A DNA stretch of 64,000 bases from Metridium senile (taxonomy: Eukaryota > Cnidaria > Anthozoa > Actiniaria > Metridiidae). Both the position numbers and the translations under genes were made by a program. Under the pieces are notes generated by a model. That model was given only the letters and a program-made list of their open reading frames with translations, ran no database searches and was not told the origin of the DNA. Location of the stretch: positions 11,644,347-11,708,346 of the forward strand of contig OX459101.1 of NCBI GenBank assembly GCA_949775045.1, in the 5' to 3' direction. Below are positions 31,742 through 43,389 of the stretch, piece by piece. The stretch's first letter is position 1, and each line of letters starts with the position of its first letter.

Positions 31742-32764
31742 TAAATACTTTTTTGGGTATGAAAGGTAGTATTAACCTATTGCAAGGGCCTTAGGTTACT
31801 TTTTTATCAAAAGATAAATTTTAACGAGTGAGGTCAAAGTGTAAATATTCTCATATTTAAACCATAATTCCGAGTTACTTTACTTCAAGGGTGGAATTGA
31901 TCCCTTGACAGTTCCCTGCGCCATACATCTTGAAAGGTAGCTGTGTTTGCATTAAAGCAAGAAGAATGGTAAGCTTGCAATATGTTGGAGACACGTGAAT
32001 AATTGTCCAAGGTGTTAAAAGGTCTCTATCATTGCTCAATGTTTGTCTTGCTTCGATGCAACGACACGGATACCTTTCAAGATCGTGCACGGAACTGTGA
32101 AAGAGAAAATTTGGAAGTTCATTGTTTCGCAGGAAAAAAAACAAAACGAAAAACAAAAAAAACAAAAAAAATGCGGCACGCAGCGAAATGCAGCTCAATT
32201 TAATAATAATAAAAAATAAATGAAATTACAGGTTCATACTTCGTCTCGAAACTTTTAGAAACTATAAAGGTTTTTTTAAGGACAAAACAATAGGTTTTCA
32301 ATGCTCAGGAGAATGGAATTCGTTTGTTTTGTCCTCCAAACTGAGCAGCTTTGACGTTATGTGAAAGGCGTCTATACACAGAAGAGCAAACACGTCTATT
32401 TAGCGCGTAAGCAGTATCTAGTTCTCCTCGATTCTGTGGTTTAATTAAACCTCAATTCAATTCTTAAAAGAATTAAACGTGTGACCGGACAAGACAGATT
32501 GTGAATCAGATACTATAGACACTGTGAAACGGTCGTTATAGTAACCCACTAAATACGGAGTTGTGGAATTTGGGTGCATTAAGAAGCCCATATCAAAAAG
32601 ACTCAATTTCACTTAAATGACAAGTATTTGCGTTGTCGAACAGTGGACAGAAATATGTACATAGCTATTCATGTAGCAATCACTATGATACGACATGTTG
32701 GATCTGGAACTTTTCTTTAATTCACAATTTTATCCAATCTTATATCTTGAAATAGCAAACTCTA
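31742..32764. other. Intergenic, nothing recognised
   Basis: AT-rich sequence with an A-run region at about 32131-32172. It ends at the 104-bp satellite that marks the left boundary of segmental duplication copy 1. Confidence 0.5.
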
Positions 32765-33055
32765 CAAATCAACATGCAATACACATTGTTTATACGTGTC
32801 CATTATAACATGTTGTCTTTATACATTACCACTACTTATCTTATCTTGGATAACAAACTCTACAAATCTACATTATGCAATACCCAATGTTATATATGTG
32901 TCCATTATATCATATTGTCTTTATACCTTACCCCCCACTTATATTATCTTGGATAACAAACTCTACAAATATACATTATGCAATACCTATTGTTATATAC
33001 ATGTGTCCATTATAACATGCTGTCTTTATACATTACCACTACTTATCTTATCATG
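32765..33055. repeat. 104-bp satellite, about 3 units (copy 1)
   Basis: Units contain CTTGGATAACAAACTCTACA, ACATTATGCAATACC and GTGTCCATTATAACATGTTG. The same unit forms an 11-copy array at 53391-54545. Both arrays lie just 3' of a HEPN-NACHT gene copy, so the satellite belongs to the duplicated block. Confidence 0.92.
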
Positions 33056-33101
33056 GATGATAAATTTTCATCAATCATCTAAATATTGTCACATCTATCA
33101 T

Positions 33102-36100
33102 TCAAAAATGTAAATTATGAAATACGTATTGCTGAACGTTAACACATTCTTCATCGTCAAAGCAATGGGTTAGAAGTGTGAATGGATGGCCCTCCTGATT
33201 TGGTACGGCATAAAATAGTCCCGGCCAGTCATCTGTGTAAAATCTGTGTTTAATTTCATTTGTTTCCACATGGATAAACATGATCATCGTAAAGTCGCGT
33301 ACAACCAAAAGGATTTGCGAAACAAACATAATCTGACATCTCGGCATCTTGCCACCCGGACCAAGCCAAACGCGTTTGCATAACGTGCCATCTGACGTAT
33401 TGATAATAAATATGGAATAAACATCGTGGTAAGCAAGAAGCAAGCCATCATCGGAGAAACAAAATGCCATGTTAATTGGAAGCGATGGGTCATAGAAAGA
33501 ATATATAGGCTGGCAACTACAATGTGCATGTGTTTCCCTAGGTGGATAGATGGGAATGTTCCAATCACGTCTTTCCAAGTGAAACAAAAAATGTTTAAGA
33601 TGCAGATTATTTAATGGTACTGGTACTCCGTTACTGTCTTTCAACAGCTTTCCATCTTCATTCATAAAAAAAGCATCAGCATCGTCTTTGGCAATACCAT
33701 TATTACCATCACTTTGCCTTCCCAGCAAAACATGGCCTTGGTTACCTACAGCTTTGACATCCACATATTTATTTAGTTTGTTAGCATAGGTCTTGACCAA
33801 CATTCCTGTTTGTCCTTCCATCACATAGATCATGTCACTGCACCTAATAACAACATACCAAGGCTGCCCGCCATACACGTGGCATGATCTAATGTTATCA
33901 GGGGACTGGTAACTAGTCACAAGGTTCAGTGTTTTCGCGTCTAGGATCGCAATGTTTCCTTTAGCTCTCAGATTTGCTACCACAATATTTCGTTGATCTG
34001 TTGACATACACAGCATTTTATCAGTCCCAGGAAAGGTTTTCTTAGCCAAGCACGTTCCATCTAGGTGGTACTTCTTTACTACAGTGTTGTGATCAGTCTC
34101 TTGCACCAAAAGAAATCCGCGCTCACAAGCAATAACAGAGACGTCGTCGTTACAATCTTCCTCTACTTCCACAGCAATGTCCTTTACTTCCAGGTAAGAT
34201 AATCTACAACTTCTGAGATGTTCAATAGGGAGGGATTTTTTAAAGACGCGTTCTACTGCATTAACAACGAACTCAAGGCAGCGACCAAAGTTTTGTGGAT
34301 TTAGAAAGGAACAATTCTCATCATGCTTTCCAAAAAATATATTACTCTTCACATACTCTTCACCCTTTGATTGACGACTGAACAATTCAACACCGTTGTG
34401 GAAAATGTCGTTCATCTCTTCAGAAAAACCTGGCAGACCGGGACGAAATTTCAAATATCCGTATCTGTTACTAACCTTATAAACGCATATTAAAGCGCTC
34501 AATATATAACAATTTGTCAGAGATCTTGACAGTTCGTTCCTCGTCAAGCTAACGATATCCGAACAATAAGTTAAGGAAAATTTCTCGTCATCAGTTAGTA
34601 CCAAAGGCTTATCCAGATCTTTTTTCCCGTTCCGTATGTCACTCAGGACAATATGACACTGACTGGCAAGTACTTCATCCCCGTCTTCTACACAAACACT
34701 GAAATCATGTACTTCATCTTGTTGAAGAGTCAACCAATCAACGACTGTCTTATGAAAGACAGTCACATGGTCATCTTCAACAGGGAATAATGAATGAAAA
34801 GAGTTCATCGCATCTTGTCTAGCTCTTTTCTTTGTACGAGGAACATCTCGCTCACTTTTTAGGCCAAGAATACCATACACCATTTGAATTGGAATTGGGT
34901 ATTGTGTAGCTACAATGGCTTCGAGCATCTTGTAGAACCTTTCTCCCTCCAATATGAAAGGTAGAAGCACATATTTAAGGCGTGAAAAGTATTTCTCATA
35001 CACCGAGGAGATTCCATTTTCAAAAAACTTTGGTATCTTCGAAATGGGATTAATGGGATTCTTTACCAAGAAGTCGATAACAAAGAATGCTACTAAAAAC
35101 AAGCCCTTTGATGTTGCCACGAGGTTTTTTGCCACCATCTGAGGATCACAAATGCCATATATCTGGGTCAGTTTAAAAGTAAAGAAAAGCTCAAGGTCGT
35201 GCTTATTCCTAGGATCTTCAGGATCAATTTCGATCGTTTTCTCCAGCGTAGCACTACTTGGTCTGGAAGTGATAACAAATTGTAGCCAAAAAGGCAGCAA
35301 TGATAGTTTACTTTTCAGTAAATGCAGCAGCTCATATTTGAAATCACTACAGCATTCGTCTATAGCATCCAAAACGACAACAAATCTTTTCTCGTCTTTG
35401 TTCAATTTCTGCAATGGTTCTTCAAGCAAAACAGTAAACAGTTCCTCAGAGTTCATGTCTGTGATCTTCTTACCAAGATCTGTTTGCAGTTTGCTGTCTA
35501 AGGCCTCTCGATAACCAGGAACAGTGTCACACATCTGCCTTGCTATGGACTGCAACATCAATCTAGGATTGTTTCTTGTAGAATTATTGAACTGAAAGAA
35601 GTGACATCCTGCAAGACATCCAAGATCCTTGTGTGTCTGACAGATTTTAGCTGCAATACTTGATTTGCCCATACCTGGACCAGCTTTAATCAGCATCCCA
35701 CAAGGTTGTGATTTACTTCCATAAACATCGGATTTGACTTCATCCAGGATCCACTGGCGAGTGTTTGGATGAAAATACTTACACAGTGATTCCGTCAAAC
35801 TACTGAAGTCAGAATAGGCAAGCTGATTAATGGGTGAATCTTTAACATGTGTGCCTGAATAAATGTGCTTCAATTGACTGATGTCTTCTTGTATACCAGG
35901 TAACAAAACTGTATCTGATTTAATGGCTGTTGTGTCTGTCTTGATGGCTGTTGTGTCTGTCTTGATGGCTCTTGTGTCTGTCTTGATGGCTCTTGTGTCT
36001 GTCTTGATGGCTCTTGTGTCTGACTTGATGGCTGTTGAATCTGTCTTGATGGCGGTTGTGTCTGTCTTGATGGCTATTGTGTCTGACTTGATGGCTGCTG

Positions 36101-36968
36101 TGTCTGTCTTGATGGATGTTGTGTCTGTCTTGATGGCTATTGTGTCTGTCTTGATGGCTCTTGTGTCTGACTTGATGGCTGTTGTGTCTGTCTTGATGGC
36201 TCCTGTGTCTGACTTGATGACTGTTGAATCTGTCTTGATAGTGGTTGTGTCTGTCTTGATTGCTGTTGTGCCTGTCTTGATGGCTGCTGTGTCTGTCTTG
36301 ATGGCTCTTGTGTCTGACTTGATGGCTGTTGTTTGTGACGCAGTGGCTGATTTCACTTCCTCTAGTTGTTTTGAGATATCCTTATCTGACATATACCAAT
36401 CATAGAGTAATTGGTTGTAGTCCTTCTCTCCTAAAGGAACAGACTTTAAAGCATCAATGTCATCTTGACACAGTCCCAGTGACAGAAGAGCAGACGAAAT
36501 ATCTTGCCAGTGTTGTTTAAAGTCAGCATCATTTAATTCAGTGTTTGGTTTGTGGGCTATTGTATTATTCCTGTAGTACTTTATCCTGACTAAGTTAGCT
36601 TGTAGTGTGGTATCTGTGGCATGTGGTAAGACATCCCATCCAGTTACTGGTGCTGGAAGTCCACAAATGTTTCTTAGAAGAACAAACAGTAACGTGATAT
36701 CAAATTCTTCATATTTAGGACAGCTCCCACATGGTGGATACAGTTTGTCCCATTGTTCCTTGCTCAGTACTCTCACCCTTGGTTTCTTCAGCGGTTGTAG
36801 TGCTGCCTTGTTAGCATTTAAGGTGGCTTTCAATGAAGATGGTGGATGTATGCCATCAAATACAGAACGAACTGCCTGTGTGCCTCCATCGACTAGTAAC
36901 CTACAAAGCTTTGTGTAGTTGATTTTTTCATCTGTCTCTTTGCACCAGCTGGCCGAACTTCCTGACAT
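33102..36968 (-). CDS. HEPN (DZIP3-like)-heptad repeat-NACHT STAND protein with C-terminal propeller, intact
   Basis: A single uninterrupted minus-strand frame, about 1288 aa from the ATG at 36968. Residues 1-200 form a DZIP3-like HEPN domain with RNNTIAH near residues 133-139, fitting the R-x4-6-H motif of HEPN RNases. Residues about 215-352 are about 20 near-identical heptads (TAIKTDT/SDTRAIK), a probable coiled-coil or filament spacer. The NACHT NTPase follows: Walker A AGPGMGKSS near 430, Walker B VVVLDAIDEC near 530 and sensor VITSRP near 566. The last 350 or so residues contain beta-propeller-like strands (GNIAILDAKTLNLVTSY, IRCSDMIYVMEGQTGMLVKT). STAND proteins of this kind act as ligand-gated oligomerising sensors, often in innate immunity; the ligand is unknown. 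A 5'-UTR intron acceptor (TTTTGCAG|ACTATG) lies at 36998 and an 8-codon uORF precedes the start. Confidence 0.9.
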   Translation of the reverse strand: MSGSSASWCKETDEKINYTKLCRLLVDGGTQAVRSVFDGIHPPSSLKATLNANKAALQPLKKPRVRVLSKEQWDKLYPPCGSCPKYEEFDITLLFVLLRNICGLPAPVTGWDVLPHATDTTLQANLVRIKYYRNNTIAHKPNTELNDADFKQHWQDISSALLSLGLCQDDIDALKSVPLGEKDYNQLLYDWYMSDKDISKQLEEVKSATASQTTAIKSDTRAIKTDTAAIKTGTTAIKTDTTTIKTDSTVIKSDTGAIKTDTTAIKSDTRAIKTDTIAIKTDTTSIKTDTAAIKSDTIAIKTDTTAIKTDSTAIKSDTRAIKTDTRAIKTDTRAIKTDTTAIKTDTTAIKSDTVLLPGIQEDISQLKHIYSGTHVKDSPINQLAYSDFSSLTESLCKYFHPNTRQWILDEVKSDVYGSKSQPCGMLIKAGPGMGKSSIAAKICQTHKDLGCLAGCHFFQFNNSTRNNPRLMLQSIARQMCDTVPGYREALDSKLQTDLGKKITDMNSEELFTVLLEEPLQKLNKDEKRFVVVLDAIDECCSDFKYELLHLLKSKLSLLPFWLQFVITSRPSSATLEKTIEIDPEDPRNKHDLELFFTFKLTQIYGICDPQMVAKNLVATSKGLFLVAFFVIDFLVKNPINPISKIPKFFENGISSVYEKYFSRLKYVLLPFILEGERFYKMLEAIVATQYPIPIQMVYGILGLKSERDVPRTKKRARQDAMNSFHSLFPVEDDHVTVFHKTVVDWLTLQQDEVHDFSVCVEDGDEVLASQCHIVLSDIRNGKKDLDKPLVLTDDEKFSLTYCSDIVSLTRNELSRSLTNCYILSALICVYKVSNRYGYLKFRPGLPGFSEEMNDIFHNGVELFSRQSKGEEYVKSNIFFGKHDENCSFLNPQNFGRCLEFVVNAVERVFKKSLPIEHLRSCRLSYLEVKDIAVEVEEDCNDDVSVIACERGFLLVQETDHNTVVKKYHLDGTCLAKKTFPGTDKMLCMSTDQRNIVVANLRAKGNIAILDAKTLNLVTSYQSPDNIRSCHVYGGQPWYVVIRCSDMIYVMEGQTGMLVKTYANKLNKYVDVKAVGNQGHVLLGRQSDGNNGIAKDDADAFFMNEDGKLLKDSNGVPVPLNNLHLKHFLFHLERRDWNIPIYPPRETHAHCSCQPIYSFYDPSLPINMAFCFSDDGLLLAYHDVYSIFIINTSDGTLCKRVWLGPGGKMPRCQIMFVSQILLVVRDFTMIMFIHVETNEIKHRFYTDDWPGLFYAVPNQEGHPFTLLTHCFDDEECVNVQQYVFHNLHF

Positions 36969-36994
36969 CACGGATGTTGATGGTCATAAGACAT
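36968..36994 (-). promoter_or_regulatory. Upstream ORF (8 codons) overlapping the NACHT start codon
   Basis: ATG at 36994 opens MSYDHQHP and ends with TGA, whose final A is the A of the main ATG (TGATG). The arrangement is identical upstream of the duplicated pseudogene at 58227. Overlapping stop-start is compatible with reinitiation control of translation (inference). Confidence 0.5.
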
Positions 36995-38661
36995 AGTCTG
37001 CAAAAAAAATATAAGGAAAAATACTAGGTTAGAATATTAAGAGGAAATGATAATTTGGGGACAATTTTCTAAATTCTAAGCCTTAAAATAAGTTGTATCA
37101 AGGGGGGATGAATTTTTACATTTCAAACTGAGAATGTTTCAGCGACACTACAATACACCCCCTCCCCTTGCCCCAACAATGCCCTTTGTCTTGGAATGCA
37201 CTAAATATCTTACTATTCTCTCATAGATTTTATGAATAAAGTATATTTTTTGTCATTATCTTTTTAATTTTGTACTTTTGTACTTAATTATGAAAAGCCA
37301 TTTTGGTGATGAAGAAAATAAAGTATTGTAAATGTTATACTGAAATTATGACAGCTAATGGTAAATATGGAAATAAGGACAACTGACCAGTATAAAACTA
37401 TTAAATATTAAAAGTTTTTTAATTTTTCGAAAACAGAATTAATATTTAGCTTTTAGTTTACAAAATGTGTAATAAAACAATTATTTGTTTTTGAATGATA
37501 TCATAAAAAAAACAAGACTTAGCCTGTTCTATCCACCTCAGAATACGGCTTCGGCAGATCTTGATAATTTATGACATCATGCTTAACCTCATCCAATAAT
37601 TGTTTAATTTCAAATTTAAATAAATACATTTATTATATGGCTTTCCGGTCCAAAGAAAAAAGGAACAATCTGATTGGCTCCTAAAGCGGTCGGAATCCTG
37701 CAGTCCGGACCAATATTTTGGCCCAGTCGGACCGGTCAGGACTTGCACTTTTTTATCTATGTTTTTCAATTGTTATTTTGTTATTATTCTTTTTACAGTA
37801 GCATTAATTTTCGTTTGATGCAACTAAAAGTAAGCATAAGGGAATTAAACAGGAACATAATTCAAGATCACAGTATAGACTTTTCTAAAGCTAGAAGAAA
37901 TAGATTTCCAGTAAACTTCAAACATCCTACAAGAAATGACACATCATTTAAGCCTTAAAATATTTCAAGAAAGTTGTATCAAGGGGGGAGGAATTTTACA
38001 TTCCAAACTGAAAATTTTTCAGTGACACAACAACGCATATATAATAAATAATGATATACATCTTAGCATTTGCACACTTTTACGCACTATTTGCTCAAAA
38101 AACAATTCCGCACTTTTTCAGATGCCCTGTATGTTATATAGTTTAAAGTAAAATAAATAATAATTATTCATGTTTCAGCGCATTTCATCTGAAACAATAT
38201 ACAAGCAAGCTACATATAGAGAGCACATTGCAGTATATTTACTTTTTATTTCAAATATATGAAACCCACAATGCCCTTTGTCTTGGAATGCACTATTCAG
38301 TATTCATTTTCAACATTTTTTGTAATTTGTTTCTGAAAAGCCATTTTGGTGATGAAGGAAATAGAGCTGTATGTAAATATGTATGTAAGTTTTGTGGAAT
38401 TTCAAAGTGTTTGTATTATTACGAGTTACGCGCTCGCCACACCCATTTTGACATATGCGCGTAACTCGAACTTGAAACAACAAAACAGTATTTTCGAGTT
38501 ACAAGCTCTTGTCGTAACTCGAACTTGAAACAGCGAAACAATATTTTAGAGTTACGCGCTATTTTAAAAGAAGTAAATAATATTAGAAAACCGCAAAATT
38601 AAAAATACCAGAGAAACCTGATTTATTCCTAAAAAATAGAAAGCTGATGACAGCTTTATTA

Positions 38662-39233
38662 AGGCCGATTTACACGGCACGATTTTGACCTAAGTCTATC
38701 ACATGCAACTTGACTTGCTGCTGATTTACACATGCACAACTTGTCGCACAACACACGGAAAAGTCTCGTACGATTTCGAGTGAAGCCAGCCTTGCTATTT
38801 TCTTAAAATAATCTTTATATGAGCATTAGAAAGGTACTGGTTCCTTGCTCCATTAGGTAATAAGTCTTTTTGTTCTTTCGGTAGTAAAGAATGATATTTT
38901 TCTGACTTTTTTCCCTTTCTTTTTCGTCGAAATATCAGCACAACCGGCAGCTTTGTTTTTAACCGCCATTTTGTGCAAAAACACTCCACGGTACCCCACA
39001 AAGAAGTTTTGTTACATGATACGTCACTTTTTTACCATATTTGGCTACGACGGCTACGTTTGTCGTAGCATTTTAAAACATGTTTCAAAATCCTACGACT
39101 TTTTTCGTGTTGTATGAGTCTGTCGTAGACGAGTTGTGGGCTTGATTTACACAGTACGATTGAGTTGTATGTGTGGCGTGAGCAGGTTGCATGCGATAGA
39201 CTTAGGTCAAAATCGTGCCGTGTAAATCGGCCT
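38662..39233. mobile_element. PIF/Harbinger-type MITE (572 bp), absent from copy 2
   Basis: The ends AGGCCGATTTACACGGCACG and the inverse are perfect for about 40 bp. TTA is duplicated on both sides (38659-38661 and 39234-39236). The paralogous site in copy 2 (about 61197) reads GCTTTATTACTACTAATAGC with a single TTA and no insert, which proves insertion and its boundaries. A 3-bp TTA duplication is typical of PIF/Harbinger. Confidence 0.9.
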
Positions 39234-39302
39234 TTACTACTATTAGCTGCAACAAACTTCTTTCTAAAATATTGTTAAGCCGGTACAATCTAATATCAAT
39301 TA

Positions 39303-39660
39303 GGGACCGGTCATTATTTATCGCCAGAGGGGAGGGGGGGGGGGGGGATTTTAGTTCGGAAACAGTGAACAGTGAAACTTAGTAGATCCCCCCTTCATCA
39401 GTATATACAATGCAGTGATCCCCTCTCCTACCTACGGATAATTTCAGAGATCCCCCCTCCTAGATAAGTACCCATATTTCTGACAGATATTCAAATGAAT
39501 GAAACAGTTATTCAAAATACAGTTTGTGAATGAATAATAATAACCAAAAAAATCATGAATTCTTACACATTTAAATTTTGAGTGATCCCCCTTTTGATGC
39601 AGTAGTTTACGACTGATCCCCCCTTTTAGAACTCCCGAAAATGGACTGATTTCCCCTATC
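39303..39660. mobile_element. MITE with GGGACCGGTCATTATTTATC end, right end lost
   Basis: The left terminal repeat follows TTA at 39300-39302. The interior matches 61266-62707 of copy 2, where the inverted right end and second TTA survive. Here the right side runs into a C-run (about 39660-39674) and unrelated sequence, so this copy is truncated. Confidence 0.65.
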
Positions 39661-42284
39661 CCCCCCCCCCCCCAAATCGTCTTCCCATTCGTTGTTTCTG
39701 ATACGCGACATTTCATTTTTGCTTGCCCGAACTGCATTGTGGTCTATGGTACTGATGGGCTTATGGCACTGTACTGATGGGCCTATGGCACCAATGGGCC
39801 ACGAGCTGTTTTTTTTTTTTCAATTAATTTTTTTTTTAATTTTTTTTTCATTGATTTTTAATGCAAATTTAATGCAAATTTTCTTATTAATTAAAAAAAT
39901 ATATATTTTTAATTGAAAAAACAAATGTTAACATTGTACACTTTTTAAAGAAAATATATAATTTTCTTATGGCACTAATGGGCCACCATAGTCGACTGTT
40001 TATGCAAACTTTGCAAGTACTAAAAACACTGTTAGAATTAAAAAAAGGAATAGAATGAAATGTTTCTACTTTTTTTATATTGTTATGTTGTTTCAAGTTC
40101 GAGTTACTCGCATTTTTCTCAAAACGGGTGTGGTCTCAGCAAAATGGGCGTGTCCGAGCGCGTAACACGAAAAGCGAGTAACTCGAGTTTTTTCTTCGCT
40201 CAAGGTAAATATGGAAATAAGGTCAGCTGACTAGTATAAAACTATTAACTATTTTTTCGAAAGCAGAATTAAATTTTTGTTTTGATATAGTTTAAGAAAT
40301 GTGTAATAAAACAATTATTGAATTGTGTTTTTGAAGGATGTCATAAGAAATCAAGACTTAGCCTGTTCTATCCACCTCAGAATATGGCTTCGGCAGATAA
40401 CGCGACATTGGTCTTCATAATTTATGACATCATGCTCAACTTCATCCAATATCTGTTTAATTTCAAATTTAAATAAATAAATATATTATAAAGTTAAAAG
40501 AGAAAAGAGCTGAAGGGAAAACATGAGACAGGTTACGCAATAAAGAAAATACTGATAATAAAACTGTAATATATATATATAAATACCTAAATAGTTACCG
40601 AATATACGGCATCCTGTAAAACCACGGACTGGACTGGACCCAGAAAACACGGACTGGACTGAGTCCGTGTTTTACAAATCGTTGTAAACGATTTGTAAAA
40701 CACGGACTGACACATCAGATAAATAAGGTTATCAGATTAGTAACATGATAGAGTCACGTACACATAACACAACGTAACGCAACTCACAGAACAACAACTA
40801 CCGCTCACGGTCTCAAAATATAATATTTGACAAAAATACATATTTCTCGCTGCTTGGCACACTGATCATTGATCTCAAGTGATGCGAGAGTTTCCATATT
40901 TCGTCGTGAAAACCATCTGACGCAGTGATAAGCAAGACATCAACAAGATATCAACAAAGTTCCTTTTTCTTGCGTTTGCGCTTGTACCACGCGCGTGGCA
41001 CTAGTAAATAGTTTTTGCGCCTGCGCTTATCCACGTCTCGTTTTCACTATCAAATTAACTCTTGTGTTAGCTCGCTAGTGAAAACCAGGCTTTAGTAATT
41101 AATCAGCACAATGCATTGCAGCTATAGTGTTTGTACAAAACTGTCTAGTTTTTATACTTTTTATTGTTCTCGATCTATGCTCATAGTATGTTGACAACAA
41201 ATGTCTATACAGAGGACTGATATTTTAGTTAAAAGGTCGAGAAATACTGCTGTGATGCGGGGAAACTCGGCGTGTCCCTTCGTAGTATACACACGGTACG
41301 ACATGAATGCATTTTTAAAACTATGTACGGGGCTATCTGTCACGGCTACGTATCCCCGCGTTCGTGCTTGAAGTTTTACGACATAATATTGTACTTTTGT
41401 TATTGTTTTGTTAATGTTTCTTTCGGTCTTCAAACGATATTTTTATCATTATCGGATTCGGATATAAAGTTTTTCCTAGCCTGCGTAGCTGGCCCTGAGA
41501 GTGGGAAGAGGGGGACAAGGGGACGGACGTTTTGCCAGGCTTTGACATATTTGACATATACCTGAGAAGCGGCAACCACATACATTTTACAAATTGATTG
41601 CATTGAACTTGTACTAAAACATTTTATAATTAGTTAGAGTACAAATTGTTACGGTTAAAAATTGTTAGTAATTTTTGATTGAAAGTAGGGAATTGACCTA
41701 AAAACAATATAGTGTAAACTAGACAGAATGGATTTAAAAAGACTAATTACTTCAATAAAGAACAAAAGAAAACAATGTTTGCTACTACATTTAGTAAGTG
41801 TAAGAATGGTTTTCATTAACGGCGCAAAAAGGTCGAGAAACAGTGCTGTGATGCGGGAAAACACGGCGTCCCTTCATAGTATACACACGGTACGAATAGA
41901 CCACATTTTAATGCTTAACTGAAAATGCATTTTTAAAACTATATACGGGCTATTTGTCACAGCGACGTATCCCCGCGTTCGTACTTGAAGTTTTACGACC
42001 TTGAAACGGACCGAACATAATAATATACAAATTAGGTAATACCTAATAGCGGAGCTCCCAGTTTAATTTTTTCTTACAACATCTTACAACGTTTTTGTGC
42101 ACGGGTCATAAAAACTGTACCTGATGACGTAGGCGTATTTGATAGTATGTGAAAGAAATACTATTTCTTACTGTTCAAGGTTACTCAAGAAAAAAAATGA
42201 GAAATATTAATCTGGGATATATACATATATATTCGACTATAAGTCAACTATATTTATCAAGATTTTTGCTAAAGATTATGAAAT

Positions 42285-42925
42285 ACGGTTCAATATAAAT
42301 GTTGTAAATATGTAAAGCTTGTTGACTGCATGATATCTATATACAAATTATTATAGCAGTAAACAAAACAACAATCTACTCTGTTGATGTTTACAGTTCA
42401 ATATAAATGTTGTAAATATGTAAAGCTTGTTGACTGATATCTATATATACAAACTGTTATAGCAGTAAACAAAACAACAATCTACTCTGTTGATGTTTAC
42501 AGTTCAATATAAATGTTGTAAATATGTAAAGCTTGTTGACTGATATCTATATACAAATTATTATAGCAGTAAACAAAACAACAATCTACTCTGTAGATGT
42601 TTACGGTTCAATATAAATACTATAAATATGTCAATATAAATGTTGTAAATATGTAAAGCTTGTTGACTGATATCTATATACAAATTATTATAGCAGTAAA
42701 CAAAACAACAATCTACTCTGTAGATGTTTACGGTTCAATATAAATGTTGTAAATATGTAAAGCTTGTTGACTGATATCTATATACAAACTGTTATAGCAG
42801 TAAACAAAACAACAATCTACTCTGTTGATGTTTACAGTTCAATATAAATGTTGTAAATATGTAAAGCTTGTTGACTGATATCTATATACAAATTATTATA
42901 GCAGTAAACAAAACAACAATCTATG
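42285..42925. repeat. 105-bp tandem array, about 6 units, at the left side of the Helitron-like element
   Basis: Units contain GTTCAATATAAATGTTGTAA, AAGCTTGTTGACTGATATCT and AGCAGTAAACAAAACAACAA. The fourth unit has a short internal re-duplication. Confidence 0.9.
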
Positions 42926-43123
42926 CCTATCATCGACACAAAGTTTTTTCATCAAAAAAGGATTTTAAAAACAGGTTTATAGATAAACTATCAATGGATA
43001 TTACTTTTCTGTAAGTAGAAAATTGTAGTAAATGTAACTATGGTGTAATGGCCATGGAGTTGTTGTCGTTTTAATTGCTGCGAACGAAGTGAGCAGCGAC
43101 ACTAATCTCGCAGATTTTCCATT

Positions 43124-43350
43124 GGGATCCCTGTGTAACACGATCAATACCGAAGTCGAAAGTCGATTTCGTGGGCTAGGTAGCGATTGACAATTTTTGC
43201 GCCTGCCGTAATCGTAATCAGCGGTTATTATCAAATGGGATCCCTGTGTAACACGATCAATACCCAAGTCGAAAGTCGATTTCGTGGGCTAGGTAGCGAT
43301 TGACAATTTTTGCGCCTGCCGTAATCGTAATCAGCGGTTATTATCAAATG
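43124..43350. repeat. Two tandem 115-bp units upstream of the protease gene
   Basis: GGGATCCCTGTGTAACACGA begins each unit (about 43124 and 43239). Both include GTCGATTTCGTGGGCTAGGT and GCGCCTGCCGTAATCGTAAT. They end 30-40 bases before the ATG at 43390, so they may hold the promoter (inference). Similar words occur in inverse orientation near 46240-46290. Confidence 0.8.
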
Positions 43351-43389
43351 ATTAATGCGCCGTAAACCACATGGTCTCTTGGCGAAGGT

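Larger units (their letters stand above)
36998..40351. repeat. Segmental duplication copy 1, 5' flank of the NACHT gene
   Basis: This flank aligns along most of its length with 58257-63177, apart from insertions private to one copy and a stretch at about 39660-40010 that differs. Inside copy 1, a 280-bp segment at about 37361-37640 recurs as a direct repeat at about 40205-40490 (shared CCACCTCAGAATACGGCTTC). Segments with CGAGTTACGCGC-type motifs at 38400-38560 are inverted at 40090-40195. No gene is seen in this flank. Confidence 0.85.

Noticed and set aside
35881..36405. Plus-strand frame of LMAVVSV repeats
   Set aside because: It is antisense to the heptad-repeat region of the NACHT gene, which has domains on both sides.
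36969..36971. GTG start for the NACHT protein
   Set aside because: The codon before the ATG is GTG. In an animal gene the adjacent ATG at 36968 is the expected start.
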